NCBI RefSeq assembly: GCF_002954385.1
Contig: NZ_MQVY01000001.1
Coordinates: forward strand, 38,892 to 102,891
DNA: 64,000 nt
Source: Tenacibaculum sp. SG-28
Lineage (GTDB): Bacteria > Bacteroidota > Bacteroidia > Flavobacteriales > Flavobacteriaceae
Direction of reading: 5' to 3'
Below the pieces are notes generated by a model that ran no database searches, was not told the DNA's origin, and saw only the letters and a list, made by a program, of their open reading frames with translations. How positions within the stretch are numbered: the first letter of the stretch is position 1; each line of letters opens with the position of its first letter. Below are positions 38,972 through 48,195 of the stretch, one piece after another. The position numbers and the translations under genes are program-made.

Positions 38972-39739
38972 ATGCAAGAACTGTATTCAAAAATTATAGG
39001 AGAAGGAAAGCCTCTGTTGATTTTACACGGCTATTTTGGAATGGGCGATAATTGGAAAAGTTTAGCTACTAAATTTTCGCAAATGAACTTTGAAGTTCAT
39101 TTGATAGATCTCAGAAATCACGGTAGAAGTTTTCATTCGGAAGTTTTTAATTATGAGGTTATGGTTGCTGATATACACAATTATATTACCGCAAATAATC
39201 TTGAAAAGGTTTCTGTTATAGGGCATTCTATGGGAGGAAAGCTAGCGATGGCTTTTGCAGCCCAATATCCAAGCATAGTTAAAAAATTAGTTGTTGTGGA
39301 TATCTCCCCAAAATACTACGTTCCGCATCACAATGAAATTCTTGCAGCACTCAATGCCGTTGATTTTTCAAAACAAAATACAAGAAAGTTGGTCGATGGT
39401 AAACTTGCGGAGTATATTGAAGAAGTTGGTGTGCGACAATTTTTGTTAAAATCAGTATTTTGGAAGGAGAAAGGGGTTTTAGATTTTCGCTTTAACGTAA
39501 AAGCACTTACAGTGAATAACAAAGAAGTTGGAAAAGAACTTGCTGCAAAAGCTTTTTATCTTGGTCCAACACTTTTTTTATCGGGAGAAAACTCTGCCTA
39601 CATTAAAGAGGAGGATGTTTTGCTAATTAAAAAACATTTTTCAAACGCAGCCATAATTACTATACCTCGCGCAGGTCATTGGTTACATGCTGAAAATCCG
39701 GGCATTTTTTTTGACGAGGTTTCTAGATTTTTGCAATAG
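38972..39739 (+). CDS. Alpha/beta hydrolase (YbfF-like esterase)
   Basis: A 255-residue cytoplasmic hydrolase. The oxyanion region LLILHGYFGMGDNW, nucleophile Ser86 in VIGHSMGGK, and the C-terminal GHWLHAENP with the catalytic His form the usual triad. DLRNHGRSFHS resembles the YbfF esterase group. The substrate is unknown. It is probably cotranscribed with pdxJ. Confidence 0.85.
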   Translation: MQELYSKIIGEGKPLLILHGYFGMGDNWKSLATKFSQMNFEVHLIDLRNHGRSFHSEVFNYEVMVADIHNYITANNLEKVSVIGHSMGGKLAMAFAAQYPSIVKKLVVVDISPKYYVPHHNEILAALNAVDFSKQNTRKLVDGKLAEYIEEVGVRQFLLKSVFWKEKGVLDFRFNVKALTVNNKEVGKELAAKAFYLGPTLFLSGENSAYIKEEDVLLIKKHFSNAAIITIPRAGHWLHAENPGIFFDEVSRFLQ

Positions 39740-39889
39740 AAAATATATGGTAATTTGATGTTTTCGTTTTTTTGGTAAGTTCTTGATTTCTAACATCTCT
39801 TTATTACAGAAAGAACTGACAAAAATGCAGTATTATGGTTTTTGGTACAGTTATGGTATTGGTTATCTCTGAATGAAAAAAAATTAACA

Positions 39890-40234
39890 ATGAAATTTTT
39901 ATTGAAACTATTATTAACCGCTGTAGCTGTTATTTTTTTATCTAATATTTTACCCGGTATCTTGGTAGATAATTACACTACTGCAGTAGTTGTGGCTTTT
40001 ACGATTGCATTATTAAATATGTTTGTAAGGCCTTTATTGGTATTCTTTACCTTGCCGGCAACAATACTTACATTTGGCTTGTTTTTATTTGTTATTAATG
40101 CAGTCATTGTACTTTTAGCAGGGAAACTAGTAACAGGTTTTGCCGTTAGTGGTTTTTTTACGGCACTATTGTTTAGTTTGTTACTATCCGTATTTAGATC
40201 TATGTTATTTGCATTGATCAAAGAAGAGTCATAG
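39890..40234 (+). CDS. Phage-holin-like membrane protein (YvlD/DUF360 family)
   Basis: A 114-residue inner-membrane protein with about four hydrophobic segments: LLKLLLTAVAVIFLSNILPG, AVVVAFTIALLNMFVRPLL, ATILTFGLFLFVINAVIVLL, and FFTALLFSLLLSVFRSML. The pattern with NMFVRPLL and ILTFGLFLFVINA is characteristic of the YvlD group, named holin-like but not proved to be holins. I start at ATG 39890 because the 16 codons upstream are not conserved-looking. No phage genes are nearby. Confidence 0.8.
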   Translation: MKFLLKLLLTAVAVIFLSNILPGILVDNYTTAVVVAFTIALLNMFVRPLLVFFTLPATILTFGLFLFVINAVIVLLAGKLVTGFAVSGFFTALLFSLLLSVFRSMLFALIKEES

Positions 40235-40323
40235 CGTAAATACAGAATAACAAACTCATAACCAGAGTTGAACCAAGTTATCGAATATATAAATGTGTTA
40301 AATACTACTTGTTGTCAAAAGTC

Positions 40324-40354
40324 TTGGTTCTCAATAAGAAAAGTAGTAATTTTG
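40324..40354 (+). promoter_or_regulatory. Promoter of tig
   Basis: TTG (40324-40326), 20-bp spacer, TAATTTTG (40347-40354), the full Bacteroidota promoter arrangement, about 30 bp before ATG 40384. Confidence 0.65.
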
Positions 40355-40383
40355 CACCCGATTTTAAAGAAACAGAATTTAAG

Positions 40384-41718
40384 ATGAACATAACAAAAGA
40401 AAACGTAGATGCATTAAATGCAATTGTAAAAGTAGATATTGTTGCAGAGGATTATAAAGAAAAAGTAACAAAAGTACTTAACGATTATCGTAAAACTGCA
40501 AATATACCAGGATTCAGAAAAGGGCATGTGCCAATGGGAATGGTAAAAAAACAGTACGGTAAAGCGGTGATGATTGATGAAGTAAATAAACTTTTGCAAG
40601 AATCGTTGAATAACTTTTTAGTAGAGGAGAAGTTGGATATTTTAGGGAATCCATTACCAAAAGTTTCTAATGATTTTTCATGGGATAAAGATCAATTTTC
40701 TTTTGAGTTTGAATTAGGTTTGGCTCCTGAGTTTGATGTGGATTTAAAAGCTAGTAAGGTAAAGCAATACAATATAGTTGCCACCGAAGAATTAATCGAC
40801 AAAGAGGTTGAAAACATTAAAGATCGTTACGGTAAATTGGTTTCTCAAGAAGAAGCAACGGAGGAATCTAGCTTAACAGCAACGTTTGTAAATGAGGAGA
40901 AAGACATCAATAATAAGGCGACCTTTGCTATATCGGATGTTAAAGGTAAGGTGAACAAGAAAAAATTAGTAGGTAGTAAAGTTGGCGATAGCATTGAACT
41001 AAATACCAAAAAGCTATTTGAAGACGAGACCAAATTACAACAAGTACTTGGGTTGTCTAAGGAAGAAATAGATGGGTTAGAGATAAAAGTAGTACTTACC
41101 ATAGAGGAAGTTAATATTACCGAGCAAGCAGAGTTAGATCAAGAATTGTTTGATAAGTTATTTGCTGATGGAAGTGTAAAAACAGTAACCGATCTAAAAG
41201 AGAAGATAAAAGAAGATGCAGAAAAACAATTCCAACAACAGGCAGACCAACAATTGTTAAATTCGATTACAGAGTCTTTAGTTGAAAACACAAAATTTGA
41301 CCTTCCAAGAGAATTCCTAGAGAAATGGTTGCAAACTGCAGGAGAAAAGGAGTTAAATGCTGAAGAAGCTGCAGCTGAATTTGAAAAGTCTGAAAAAGGG
41401 TTGCGCTATCAATTGATTGAAGGGAAGTTAATGAAGGAAAATAGTACTCTTGCCATAGATTATAAGGAGTTGTCCGATTATGCTAAAGGTTTTATCAAGT
41501 CGCAAATGGCCCAATTCGGGAATATGAATCCAGAAGAAAAAGAATTGGAGGATATAGCTGGAAGAATTTTATCGAACCAAGAAGAAGCAAAACGTCTTCA
41601 GGATCAATTGATGTCTCAAAAGCTTATTACATTTTTCAAAGAAAACATGAAATTTGATACGAAAGAGGTGTCCTACGAAGACTTCATCAAAGAGGTTTAC
41701 AAGGTAGACGAAAAGTAA
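40384..41718 (+). CDS. tig: Trigger factor
   Basis: A ribosome-associated chaperone for nascent chains. I start at ATG 40384 (MNITKENVDALNAIVKV), since the promoter lies between it and the in-frame 40309. The 444 residues have an N-terminal ribosome-binding domain with PGFRKGHVPMGMVKKQYG (about 34-51), a divergent PPIase-like middle (about 150-250), and a helical C-terminal domain. The ribosome-docking GFRxGxxP motif is intact. It is followed by a terminator, then clpP and clpX, the usual tig-clpP-clpX order. Confidence 0.95.
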   Translation: MNITKENVDALNAIVKVDIVAEDYKEKVTKVLNDYRKTANIPGFRKGHVPMGMVKKQYGKAVMIDEVNKLLQESLNNFLVEEKLDILGNPLPKVSNDFSWDKDQFSFEFELGLAPEFDVDLKASKVKQYNIVATEELIDKEVENIKDRYGKLVSQEEATEESSLTATFVNEEKDINNKATFAISDVKGKVNKKKLVGSKVGDSIELNTKKLFEDETKLQQVLGLSKEEIDGLEIKVVLTIEEVNITEQAELDQELFDKLFADGSVKTVTDLKEKIKEDAEKQFQQQADQQLLNSITESLVENTKFDLPREFLEKWLQTAGEKELNAEEAAAEFEKSEKGLRYQLIEGKLMKENSTLAIDYKELSDYAKGFIKSQMAQFGNMNPEEKELEDIAGRILSNQEEAKRLQDQLMSQKLITFFKENMKFDTKEVSYEDFIKEVYKVDEK

Positions 41719-41732
41719 TACATTATTTGTTT

Positions 41733-41762
41733 AAAAGCCTGAACAATTGTTCAGGCTTTTTT
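41733..41762 (+). terminator. Terminator of tig
   Basis: AAAAGCCTGAAC, loop AATT, GTTCAGGCTTTT, then TT: a perfect 12-bp stem just after the tig stop. Confidence 0.88.
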
Positions 41763-41835
41763 GCTTTCTACTTAACGTTACTTTTATTTTATACTTCTTA
41801 TATTTACATATTAATAACTTGAAATAACTTTACAA

Positions 41836-42495
41836 ATGGATTACGGAAAAGAGTTCGAAAAATATGCCACTAAACATCACGGAATAAGTAGTACCTATTT
41901 TGGAGAAATAACAAGCAGTCTTACTCCATACATTATGGAGGAACGCCAATTAAACATAACACAAATGGATGTTTTTTCTCGTTTAATGATGGATAGAATA
42001 ATATTTTTGGGAACGGGAATTAATGACCAAGTTGCTAATATTATCCAGGCACAATTATTGTTTTTAGAAAGTGTTGATGCTAACAAAGATATTTCCATCT
42101 ACATCAACTCTCCAGGAGGAGGAGTGTATGCAGGTTTGGGTATTTACGATACGATGCAATTTATAAAACCTGATGTTGCAACTATTTGTACTGGTATGGC
42201 AGCCTCTATGGGAGCTGTGTTAATGTGCGCAGGAGAGAAAGGGAAGCGCTCTGCGTTACCACATTCTCGAATCATGATTCACCAACCACTTGGAGGAGCC
42301 CAAGGACAGGCCTCAGATATGGAGATTACAGTGAAAGAAATTGGGAAGTTGAAAAAAGAACTTTACGATATTATAGCATTACATTCAGGGCAATCTTATG
42401 AAAAAGTTCACGAAGATTCGGATAGAGATTATTGGATGAAAGCAGAAGAAGCGAAAGCTTATGGTATGGTGGATGAAATCCTTGCCAGAAAATAA
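41836..42495 (+). CDS. clpP: ATP-dependent Clp protease proteolytic subunit
   Basis: ClpP is the serine protease core that degrades unfolded substrates fed by ClpX. The 219 residues include NSPGGGVYAG, nucleophile Ser124 in TGMAASMGAVLM, His149 in RIMIHQPLGG and an acidic pocket with the Asp near residue 196 (HEDSDRDYWM). It is full length. A 50-bp gap separates it from the clpX start. Confidence 0.96.
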   Translation: MDYGKEFEKYATKHHGISSTYFGEITSSLTPYIMEERQLNITQMDVFSRLMMDRIIFLGTGINDQVANIIQAQLLFLESVDANKDISIYINSPGGGVYAGLGIYDTMQFIKPDVATICTGMAASMGAVLMCAGEKGKRSALPHSRIMIHQPLGGAQGQASDMEITVKEIGKLKKELYDIIALHSGQSYEKVHEDSDRDYWMKAEEAKAYGMVDEILARK

Positions 42496-42545
42496 AACAG
42501 AAACTAATGCTGGTGAAATTAGTTCATCAGATAAATGAGGATATC

Positions 42546-43784
42546 ATGTCGAAAGAAGAAAATTTACAATGTTCCTTTTGTGGTAGAAAAAAGTCAGAGA
42601 CAAATTTATTAATTGCTGGATTAGATGCGCATATTTGTGATAAATGTATCGAACAAGCTTATGGTATAGTGCAAGAAGAAATAGCAGAGTCTAAAACGAG
42701 CACTTTGTCTAAAGATTTGACATTAAAAAAGCCTAAAGAAATAAAAGAATTTCTAGATAGTTATATTATCGGACAGGTGCCCACAAAAAAAGCGATGTCT
42801 GTGGCTGTATACAATCATTACAAACGATTATTACAACCTGTAGATGACGAAAATAATGTAGAAATTGAAAAGTCTAATATCGTTTTGGTTGGAGAAACAG
42901 GTACCGGAAAAACTCTTGTAGCTAGGACTATCGCTAAAATGTTGAATGTTCCTTTTTCTATTGTTGATGCTACTGTATTAACACAAGCGGGTTATGTTGG
43001 AGAAGATGTAGAAAGTATTCTAAGCAGGTTACTGCAAGCCGCTGATTACGATGTAGAAAAAGCAGAGAGAGGTATTGTTTTTATTGATGAAATTGATAAA
43101 ATTGCGCGAAAAGGTGACAACCCGTCTATTACAAGAGATGTTTCCGGAGAAGGTGTGCAGCAGGCCTTATTAAAACTTTTAGAGGGTTCTGTTGTAAACG
43201 TAGCCCCCAAAGGTGGTAGAAAACACCCAGAACAAAAATTCATTGAAGTAAATACCAAAGATATTTTGTTTATTGCAGGAGGAGCATTTTCCGGAATAGA
43301 CAGAATAATTAGTAAGCGTTTAAACATGCAAGCTGTTGGTTATAGTGCAAGTATAGACGAGGATAAAATTGACGAAAATAATCTATTGCAATACATTATT
43401 CCATCAGATTTAAAAAGCTTCGGGTTGATTCCAGAGATTATTGGAAGGTTGCCTGTTTTAAGCTACATGAATCCGTTGGATGCAAAAACGCTACGAGCAA
43501 TTTTAACAGAACCGAAAAATTCTATCATTAAGCAATACCAAAAGCTATTTTCTATGGATGGTGTGGAGTTTTCTATGGAAGAAGAAGCATTACAATATGT
43601 AGTTGATAAGGCAGTTGAGTACAAGTTAGGTGCCCGAGGGCTACGTTCTCTTTGTGAGGCAATTTTAATGGATGCTATGTTTGATTTACCAAGTTCTCAA
43701 GAAAAAACCTTTGTTGTTGATAAGGCATATGCAGAAAGTAAATTAACTAAGAATGCGTTGGCAAAATTAAAAGCTGCTTCTTAA
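42546..43784 (+). CDS. clpX: ATP-dependent Clp protease ATP-binding subunit
   Basis: ClpX is the AAA+ unfoldase partner of ClpP. I use ATG 42546 (MSKEENLQCSFCGRKK), giving 412 residues. The N-terminal zinc-binding domain keeps all four Cys (9, 12, 31, 34). Walker A is GETGTGKT, Walker B IVFIDEIDKIAR, and the pore/IGF region and sensor-2 (LGARGLRS) are present. The retained zinc domain contrasts with DnaG and AccD in this window. Confidence 0.96.
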   Translation: MSKEENLQCSFCGRKKSETNLLIAGLDAHICDKCIEQAYGIVQEEIAESKTSTLSKDLTLKKPKEIKEFLDSYIIGQVPTKKAMSVAVYNHYKRLLQPVDDENNVEIEKSNIVLVGETGTGKTLVARTIAKMLNVPFSIVDATVLTQAGYVGEDVESILSRLLQAADYDVEKAERGIVFIDEIDKIARKGDNPSITRDVSGEGVQQALLKLLEGSVVNVAPKGGRKHPEQKFIEVNTKDILFIAGGAFSGIDRIISKRLNMQAVGYSASIDEDKIDENNLLQYIIPSDLKSFGLIPEIIGRLPVLSYMNPLDAKTLRAILTEPKNSIIKQYQKLFSMDGVEFSMEEEALQYVVDKAVEYKLGARGLRSLCEAILMDAMFDLPSSQEKTFVVDKAYAESKLTKNALAKLKAAS

Positions 43785-43810
43785 TAACAGCAGTTTATTT
43801 AGTATAGTAA

Positions 43811-43842
43811 AAAAGTCTCGTTTGTAAACGGGGCTTTTTTTT
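43811..43842 (+). terminator. Terminator of clpX
   Basis: AAAAGTCTCGTTT, 2-nt loop, AAACGGGGCTTTT: 13 pairs with two G-U, then more T. Confidence 0.8.
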
Positions 43843-43878
43843 CAAGTATTTTAATGTATGATACTATTTTTGAAAGGT

Positions 43879-43945
43879 AAGAAACGGTTGTATAAAGAAA
43901 GAGAAAAGAAATAGTCCCCTAAAAATATTTCTTTTCTCTTGTTGT
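43879..43945 (+). ncRNA. Candidate small RNA with long A/T hairpin
   Basis: A TATTTTTG box (43865-43872) is followed by a 15-bp perfect inverted repeat, AAGAGAAAAGAAATA and TATTTCTTTTCTCTT, around a loop with GTCCCC (about 43899-43940). There is no proper T-tail, so it is not a standard terminator. It could be a small RNA, a processing site, or chance. No open frame explains it. Confidence 0.25.
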
Positions 43946-44128
43946 CTATAATAAATTATGATGAATAATTATACTCAAATTTAATAAAGAAGCTTAAAAA
44001 AAAGAATACAATTAGATAACTAGCAAAATTTCATCGATTAGTGGTATGCTTTCTAGTGTTAGATACTTAGTGTCTTACGTCCCGATTAATGTAAGGTGCT
44101 AATTTACTCATTTAGTGATTTCTGACTT

Positions 44129-45013
44129 TTATTCAAGCGATGGTAGGGTGCTAAATTTTTGAATCCATATGTTTAATTCCTCGTTGCTGAGATTGTATTT
44201 TTTTACTAGTTTACTTTGCTCTGTTTGCAGGTGTTTTTTGTTGAGAATATTTTTTTCATACTCAGCAACTACTTTTTTTTGAAAGTTTTCCTCATAATTT
44301 TTTACTGTACTGCTTTTTTTCTTCTGTTCACTTGTTTTCACTGCATTGTTTTTTATGGAGTTTTCCATGTCCTTGTCACTCAAATAAGAGGTGTTTGCAT
44401 CTTTGTACCAAATATCTTTATTTTCTTGGTATGCAAACTTGTTTACAGTGATAAAACGAAGTGCATTATCACTTGCGTCTAAGTTTTCAAGCGATGCACA
44501 ATTCGATATGTCTAGTTCTTGCAATCTGTTGGTATTACAAAATAAATCAGTTAGAGCGGTATGTTTTCCTAAAATTAAGGTTTCTAATTGGTTGTTGTCG
44601 CAACTTACTGTGGTAAGGAGTGTATTGTCTCTTATATTAAGTTCTTTTAGCTGGTTGTAGGAGCAATTTAGAAACGTTAGATTTTTATTTTTTGAGAGAT
44701 TTAAGTTTTGAATTTTATTATTACTACAGTCTAACCTTTTTAAATTGGAGAAGTGTTCAATACCCGAGAGGCTTTTAATGGCAGAAAATACATTTGGTAA
44801 GTTTTTATTATTCTCAGGATTGTTGATGTTTAAATTGATTATCGTTTCTGCATCACTTCGCAAAATATTGCCATTTAAGCCGTTAGAATCAAGGTTTAAA
44901 TCAATGAGTGCTTCTTCAAATCCAATATCCGGAATTGGAATAGTTTCTTGCGAATAAATATAGGATAAGTGACTTACTAATACTATTATTATATAGTGTT
45001 TGCTGAATTTCAT
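44129..45013 (-). CDS. Secreted leucine-rich repeat protein
   Basis: A 294-residue protein starting MKFSKHY with a signal peptide ending YIYSQ. After FEEALIDLNLD, typical of flavobacterial LRR proteins, come about five 21-residue repeats (LKRLDCSNNKIQNLNLSKN, LTFLNCSYNQLKELNI and similar). The C-terminal 100 residues are a charged, predicted helical tail with no T9SS sorting domain. It may be periplasmic or bound to the surface by another route. A TTG-N20-TAAATTTG promoter lies upstream, divergent from dnaG. Binding partner unknown. Confidence 0.82.
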   Translation of the reverse strand: MKFSKHYIIIVLVSHLSYIYSQETIPIPDIGFEEALIDLNLDSNGLNGNILRSDAETIINLNINNPENNKNLPNVFSAIKSLSGIEHFSNLKRLDCSNNKIQNLNLSKNKNLTFLNCSYNQLKELNIRDNTLLTTVSCDNNQLETLILGKHTALTDLFCNTNRLQELDISNCASLENLDASDNALRFITVNKFAYQENKDIWYKDANTSYLSDKDMENSIKNNAVKTSEQKKKSSTVKNYEENFQKKVVAEYEKNILNKKHLQTEQSKLVKKYNLSNEELNIWIQKFSTLPSLE

Positions 45014-45031
45014 AATAAGGGGATTTGCCAA

Positions 45032-45062
45032 CAAATTTATAGAATTTTATTCTTGTTTTCAA
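45032..45062 (-). promoter_or_regulatory. Candidate promoter of the LRR gene
   Basis: On the minus strand TTG (45062-45060), 20-bp spacer, TAAATTTG (45039-45032), about 20 bp before ATG 45013. Confidence 0.5.
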
Positions 45063-45088
45063 TTTAAATAAGTGCTGCAATAATCCGT

Positions 45089-45096
45089 TATATTTG
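45089..45096 (+). promoter_or_regulatory. Candidate promoter of dnaG
   Basis: TATATTTG (TAnnTTTG), 21 bp before the dnaG start. Confidence 0.45.
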
Positions 45097-45117
45097 TAAC
45101 CAATAGTTTTTGCAATT

Positions 45118-47108
45118 ATGATTACACAAAGTACCATTGATAAAGTTTTTGAAGCTGCTCGCGTAGAGGAAGTTATTGGAGAATTTGTTCAGTTAAAAAA
45201 GGCTGGTAGTAATTTTAAAGGGTTAAGTCCGTTTACCGACGAAAAAACACCTTCTTTCGTGGTTTCTCCTGTAAAACAAATTTGGAAAGACTTTAGTACA
45301 GGTAAAGGAGGTAATTCTATTTCGTTTTTAATGGAACACGAGCATTATACCTATCCTGAAGCCATACGTTGGCTTGCAAAAAAATATAATGTAGAAATTG
45401 AAGAGACAGAGCAGTCGGATGCGCAAAAGCAACAAATGAATGAAAGAGAAAGTTTGTTTTTGGTTTCAAAATTTGCAAAGGATTATTGGCATGATCTTTT
45501 AATGAATAGTCAAATCGGAAGAGCAGTAGGGTTGTCTTATTTCAAGGAAAGAGGTTTTCGAGAGGAAGTAATTGAAAAATTTGATTTAGGATACTGCAAA
45601 GACGAATGGGATAATTTTACCAAAGCAGCACTTGCAAAAGGTTATGATTTAAAATATCTGAAAGAGACTGGGTTAACCATTGTAAAAGAGGGTGGAGCTG
45701 AGGTTAAGAAGTTTGATCGATTTAAAGGGCGTGTATTGTTTCCTATACACAGTATGTCGGGTCGAATATTAGGTTTTGGGGGCCGTATACTAACGAATGA
45801 AAAAAAGCGGCGAAGTATTTAAATTCTCCTGAAAGTAAAATTTATCACAAGAGTAAAATCTTATACGGTCTTTACCAAGCCAAAAAAGAAATCGCAAAAC
45901 AAGATAATTGTTTTTTAGTAGAGGGGTATACAGATGTTATTTCTTTTCATCAGTCAGGGGTTGAAAATGTAGTTGCATCATCAGGAACTGCCTTAACACC
46001 CGACCAAATACGCTTAATTAATCGACTTACAAAAAACATCACTGTTCTTTTTGATGGAGACGCCGCTGGAATACGGGCTTCTATTCGAGGAATTGATCTC
46101 ATTCTTGAGCAGGGAATGAATGTTAAAGTTGTTTCCTTCCCAGAAGGCGAAGACCCGGATAGTTTTGCTAAAGCACATTCTAATGAGCAACTTAAAGTCT
46201 ATTTAGAGGAGAACGCATTAGATTTTATCGAATTTAAAGTATCGCTTTTAATGCGAGAGGCTAAAAACGATCCCGTAAAAAAAGCTGGTTTAATACGTGA
46301 CATCGTGACGAGTATTTCTAAAATACCTGATGGGATTCAAAGAGAGGTATATGTCCAAGAGTGTGCTAGGATCATGGATATCTCCGAACGAGTTTTGTTT
46401 AGTGAATTAGCTCAATTGGTGCAAAAAGGAATACAGAGTAAGAATACTACCTCTATGGGGCAGGCAGAAATTCTCTCTAAAACCGAAAACCCACAGGGTT
46501 TAGTTAAAATTCCTGGAGATGGAAGTAAAGCGCCAAAAATTGATCAGCTAAGTATATTAGAGAAAGAGATTCTGCGAATTTTATTGTTGTACGGAAATGA
46601 AATTATTCATTTCGAAAACTGGGTAGATTCGCATGATAAACACGGAAGGCCTGTTTTAGAAAAAGAAGAGTACGAAAATACAGTGTCTAACGAATTGTAT
46701 TTAAATCTGCAAGAGGATGAAATTGAATTTTCTAACGAATTGTTTAGATTGACGTATTTTGAGTTAGTACATCAATTAAATCAGAAAGAAAAAATTGTTA
46801 TTGAGCATTTGGTGATGCATGAGAATACAGAGATTTCAAATTTAGTTACAAATATTCTAATGGATGAAGAAAGGTATACGTTGAGCAGTTGGGAGAGAAA
46901 AGAAGTCTTTGTTACCGATACGATAAAAATTCTACCCAAGCTTGTTACCGATGCAATCTTAAATCTTCGACGCGTTCTTATCGATAAAAAAATACAAGGA
47001 ATTATGTTAGAGTTAAAAAATAATTCCACACCTGCAGATCTCGAAGAAATTGGAAATTACACCGAATTAAAAAAAATGTTATTTGACAAATTAAACAGAG
47101 TTGTTTAA
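45118..47108 (+). CDS. dnaG: DNA primase, one frameshift, zinc ligands absent
   Basis: DnaG synthesises RNA primers for replication. Adding one A to the A(7) at 45800-45806 gives TNEKKAAKYLNSPESKIYHK and a 663-residue protein. The frame is otherwise open to 47108, and the Toprim motifs VEGYTDVISFHQ and LFDGDAAGIRAS follow the break. The N-terminal CHC2 domain is recognisable (FKGLSPFTDEKTPSFVVSP, KDFSTGKGG), but the four zinc ligands Cys, His, Cys, Cys are replaced by Ser37, Thr40, Asp58 and Thr61 with exact spacing kept. The C-terminal region is a helicase-interaction type. Essentiality argues that the frameshift is an error. Confidence 0.92.
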
Positions 47109-47202
47109 TTTTTATATTGTTTTCTCTTAGGTGTTTTTCTTGTTTTGCTAACTTATTTTTTTTTACTATATTCGCGCTGAAAAGAATAAGGAAAAAGTAA
47201 TT

Positions 47203-47337
47203 ATGATGATTAAGTTAAAGCAGTTCTTCGAACTTATAGCCCTACTAATAATGTTACCTTTTAATATTTCAAAAGGACACAAGAAAAAAGCTTACAAAAA
47301 AATAAAGCAACAGATGGTATCTGTTAATTTACTTTAA
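47203..47337 (+). CDS. Possible small membrane-associated protein
   Basis: A 44-codon open frame, MMIKLKQFFELIALLIMLPFN then a Lys-rich tail (GHKKKAYKKIKQQ). An upstream TTG-N19-TATATTCG at about 47145-47175 resembles a promoter. The hydrophobic N-terminus and basic tail look like a real small protein. It overlaps the 3' end of nadE on the other strand by 9 bp. I know no family, so this is tentative. Confidence 0.35.
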   Translation: MMIKLKQFFELIALLIMLPFNISKGHKKKAYKKIKQQMVSVNLL

Positions 47338-48126
47338 ATTTTTCGGTATTTCACAAACGGGAATAGGGAGCATTTTATGTTGATTTATTCGGTTTAACCT
47401 GGTGTATATTTTAAAAACCTCTAGGTGTCTCCCTGTAAAATCTTCATTGGTTTTTTGTTGCGCTTGCATTTTCATAGCCCATTCCAATTCATCGTAGGAA
47501 GCTCCAATTTGATCTTCATCGGTTCTACTGTCTCCAAATAAACCGTCGGTAGGTTGCGCTTTTAAAATAGATTCAGGAACTTCTAAAAATTCTCCAAGTT
47601 GGTAAACTTCTGACTTTAAAAGATCGGCTATTGGACTTAAATCTACACCTCCATCACCGTATTTTGTGTAAAATCCAACGCCAAAATCTTCCACTTTGTT
47701 TCCGGTTCCTGCAACTATGCTTCCATGTATTCCTGCAAGATAGTACAATGTCGTCATTCGCAATCGGGCTCTAGTGTTAGCTAATGATAGATCTTTTTTG
47801 GGAGAGTCTTTTTCAGCTGGAATCACTTGTTTAAAATTCTCGAAAGTACTGGTTAAATCCACCTCTGTTTCTGAGACATTCTCAAAGCGACTTCTTAATT
47901 GTTTTATGTGTTCGTTAGCTCTATTAACCTGATTTATGTGTTGATGAATAGGCATTTCTACACACAGCGTAGGAAGCCCAGTTTTTGCACATAGTGTGGA
48001 GGTTACAGCGCTGTCTATACCACCAGAAACTCCAACGACAAAACCGGTAACCTTTGCATTTTCAGCATACTCTTTTAACCATTTTACTATATGCTCTGCT
48101 ACTTTAGGTACATTCATTTTATACAA
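47329..48126 (-). CDS. nadE: NH3-dependent NAD+ synthetase
   Basis: NadE amidates nicotinate adenine dinucleotide to NAD+. The 265-residue, ammonia-dependent form has the PP-loop GVSGGIDSAVTS, NTRARLRMTTLYY, GTGNKVEDFGVGFYTKYGDGGVDLSPIADL and QPTDGLF. No glutaminase domain is fused. An in-frame Met three codons downstream (MNVPK) is an equally good start. It is monocistronic, divergent from gldB. Confidence 0.95.
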   Translation of the reverse strand: MYKMNVPKVAEHIVKWLKEYAENAKVTGFVVGVSGGIDSAVTSTLCAKTGLPTLCVEMPIHQHINQVNRANEHIKQLRSRFENVSETEVDLTSTFENFKQVIPAEKDSPKKDLSLANTRARLRMTTLYYLAGIHGSIVAGTGNKVEDFGVGFYTKYGDGGVDLSPIADLLKSEVYQLGEFLEVPESILKAQPTDGLFGDSRTDEDQIGASYDELEWAMKMQAQQKTNEDFTGRHLEVFKIYTRLNRINQHKMLPIPVCEIPKNLK

Positions 48127-48195
48127 TTATTAGGTGTTCAATAAAACTATTTTATTACTTTCGACGTTAAATCACATGTAAAGATACTAAAGTTA

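Larger units (their letters stand above)
43785..44128. other. Intergenic region downstream of clpX
   Basis: No protein gene is visible in this roughly 340-bp gap. It holds the clpX terminator (43811-43842), a TATTTTTG box (43865-43872) and a 15-bp perfect hairpin (43899-43940), described separately. The remainder, about 43945-44128, is featureless A+T-rich DNA. Confidence 0.5.

Noticed and set aside
39890-40234. Prophage holin
   Set aside because: The family is called holin-like, but it is widespread on chromosomes and there are no phage genes nearby.
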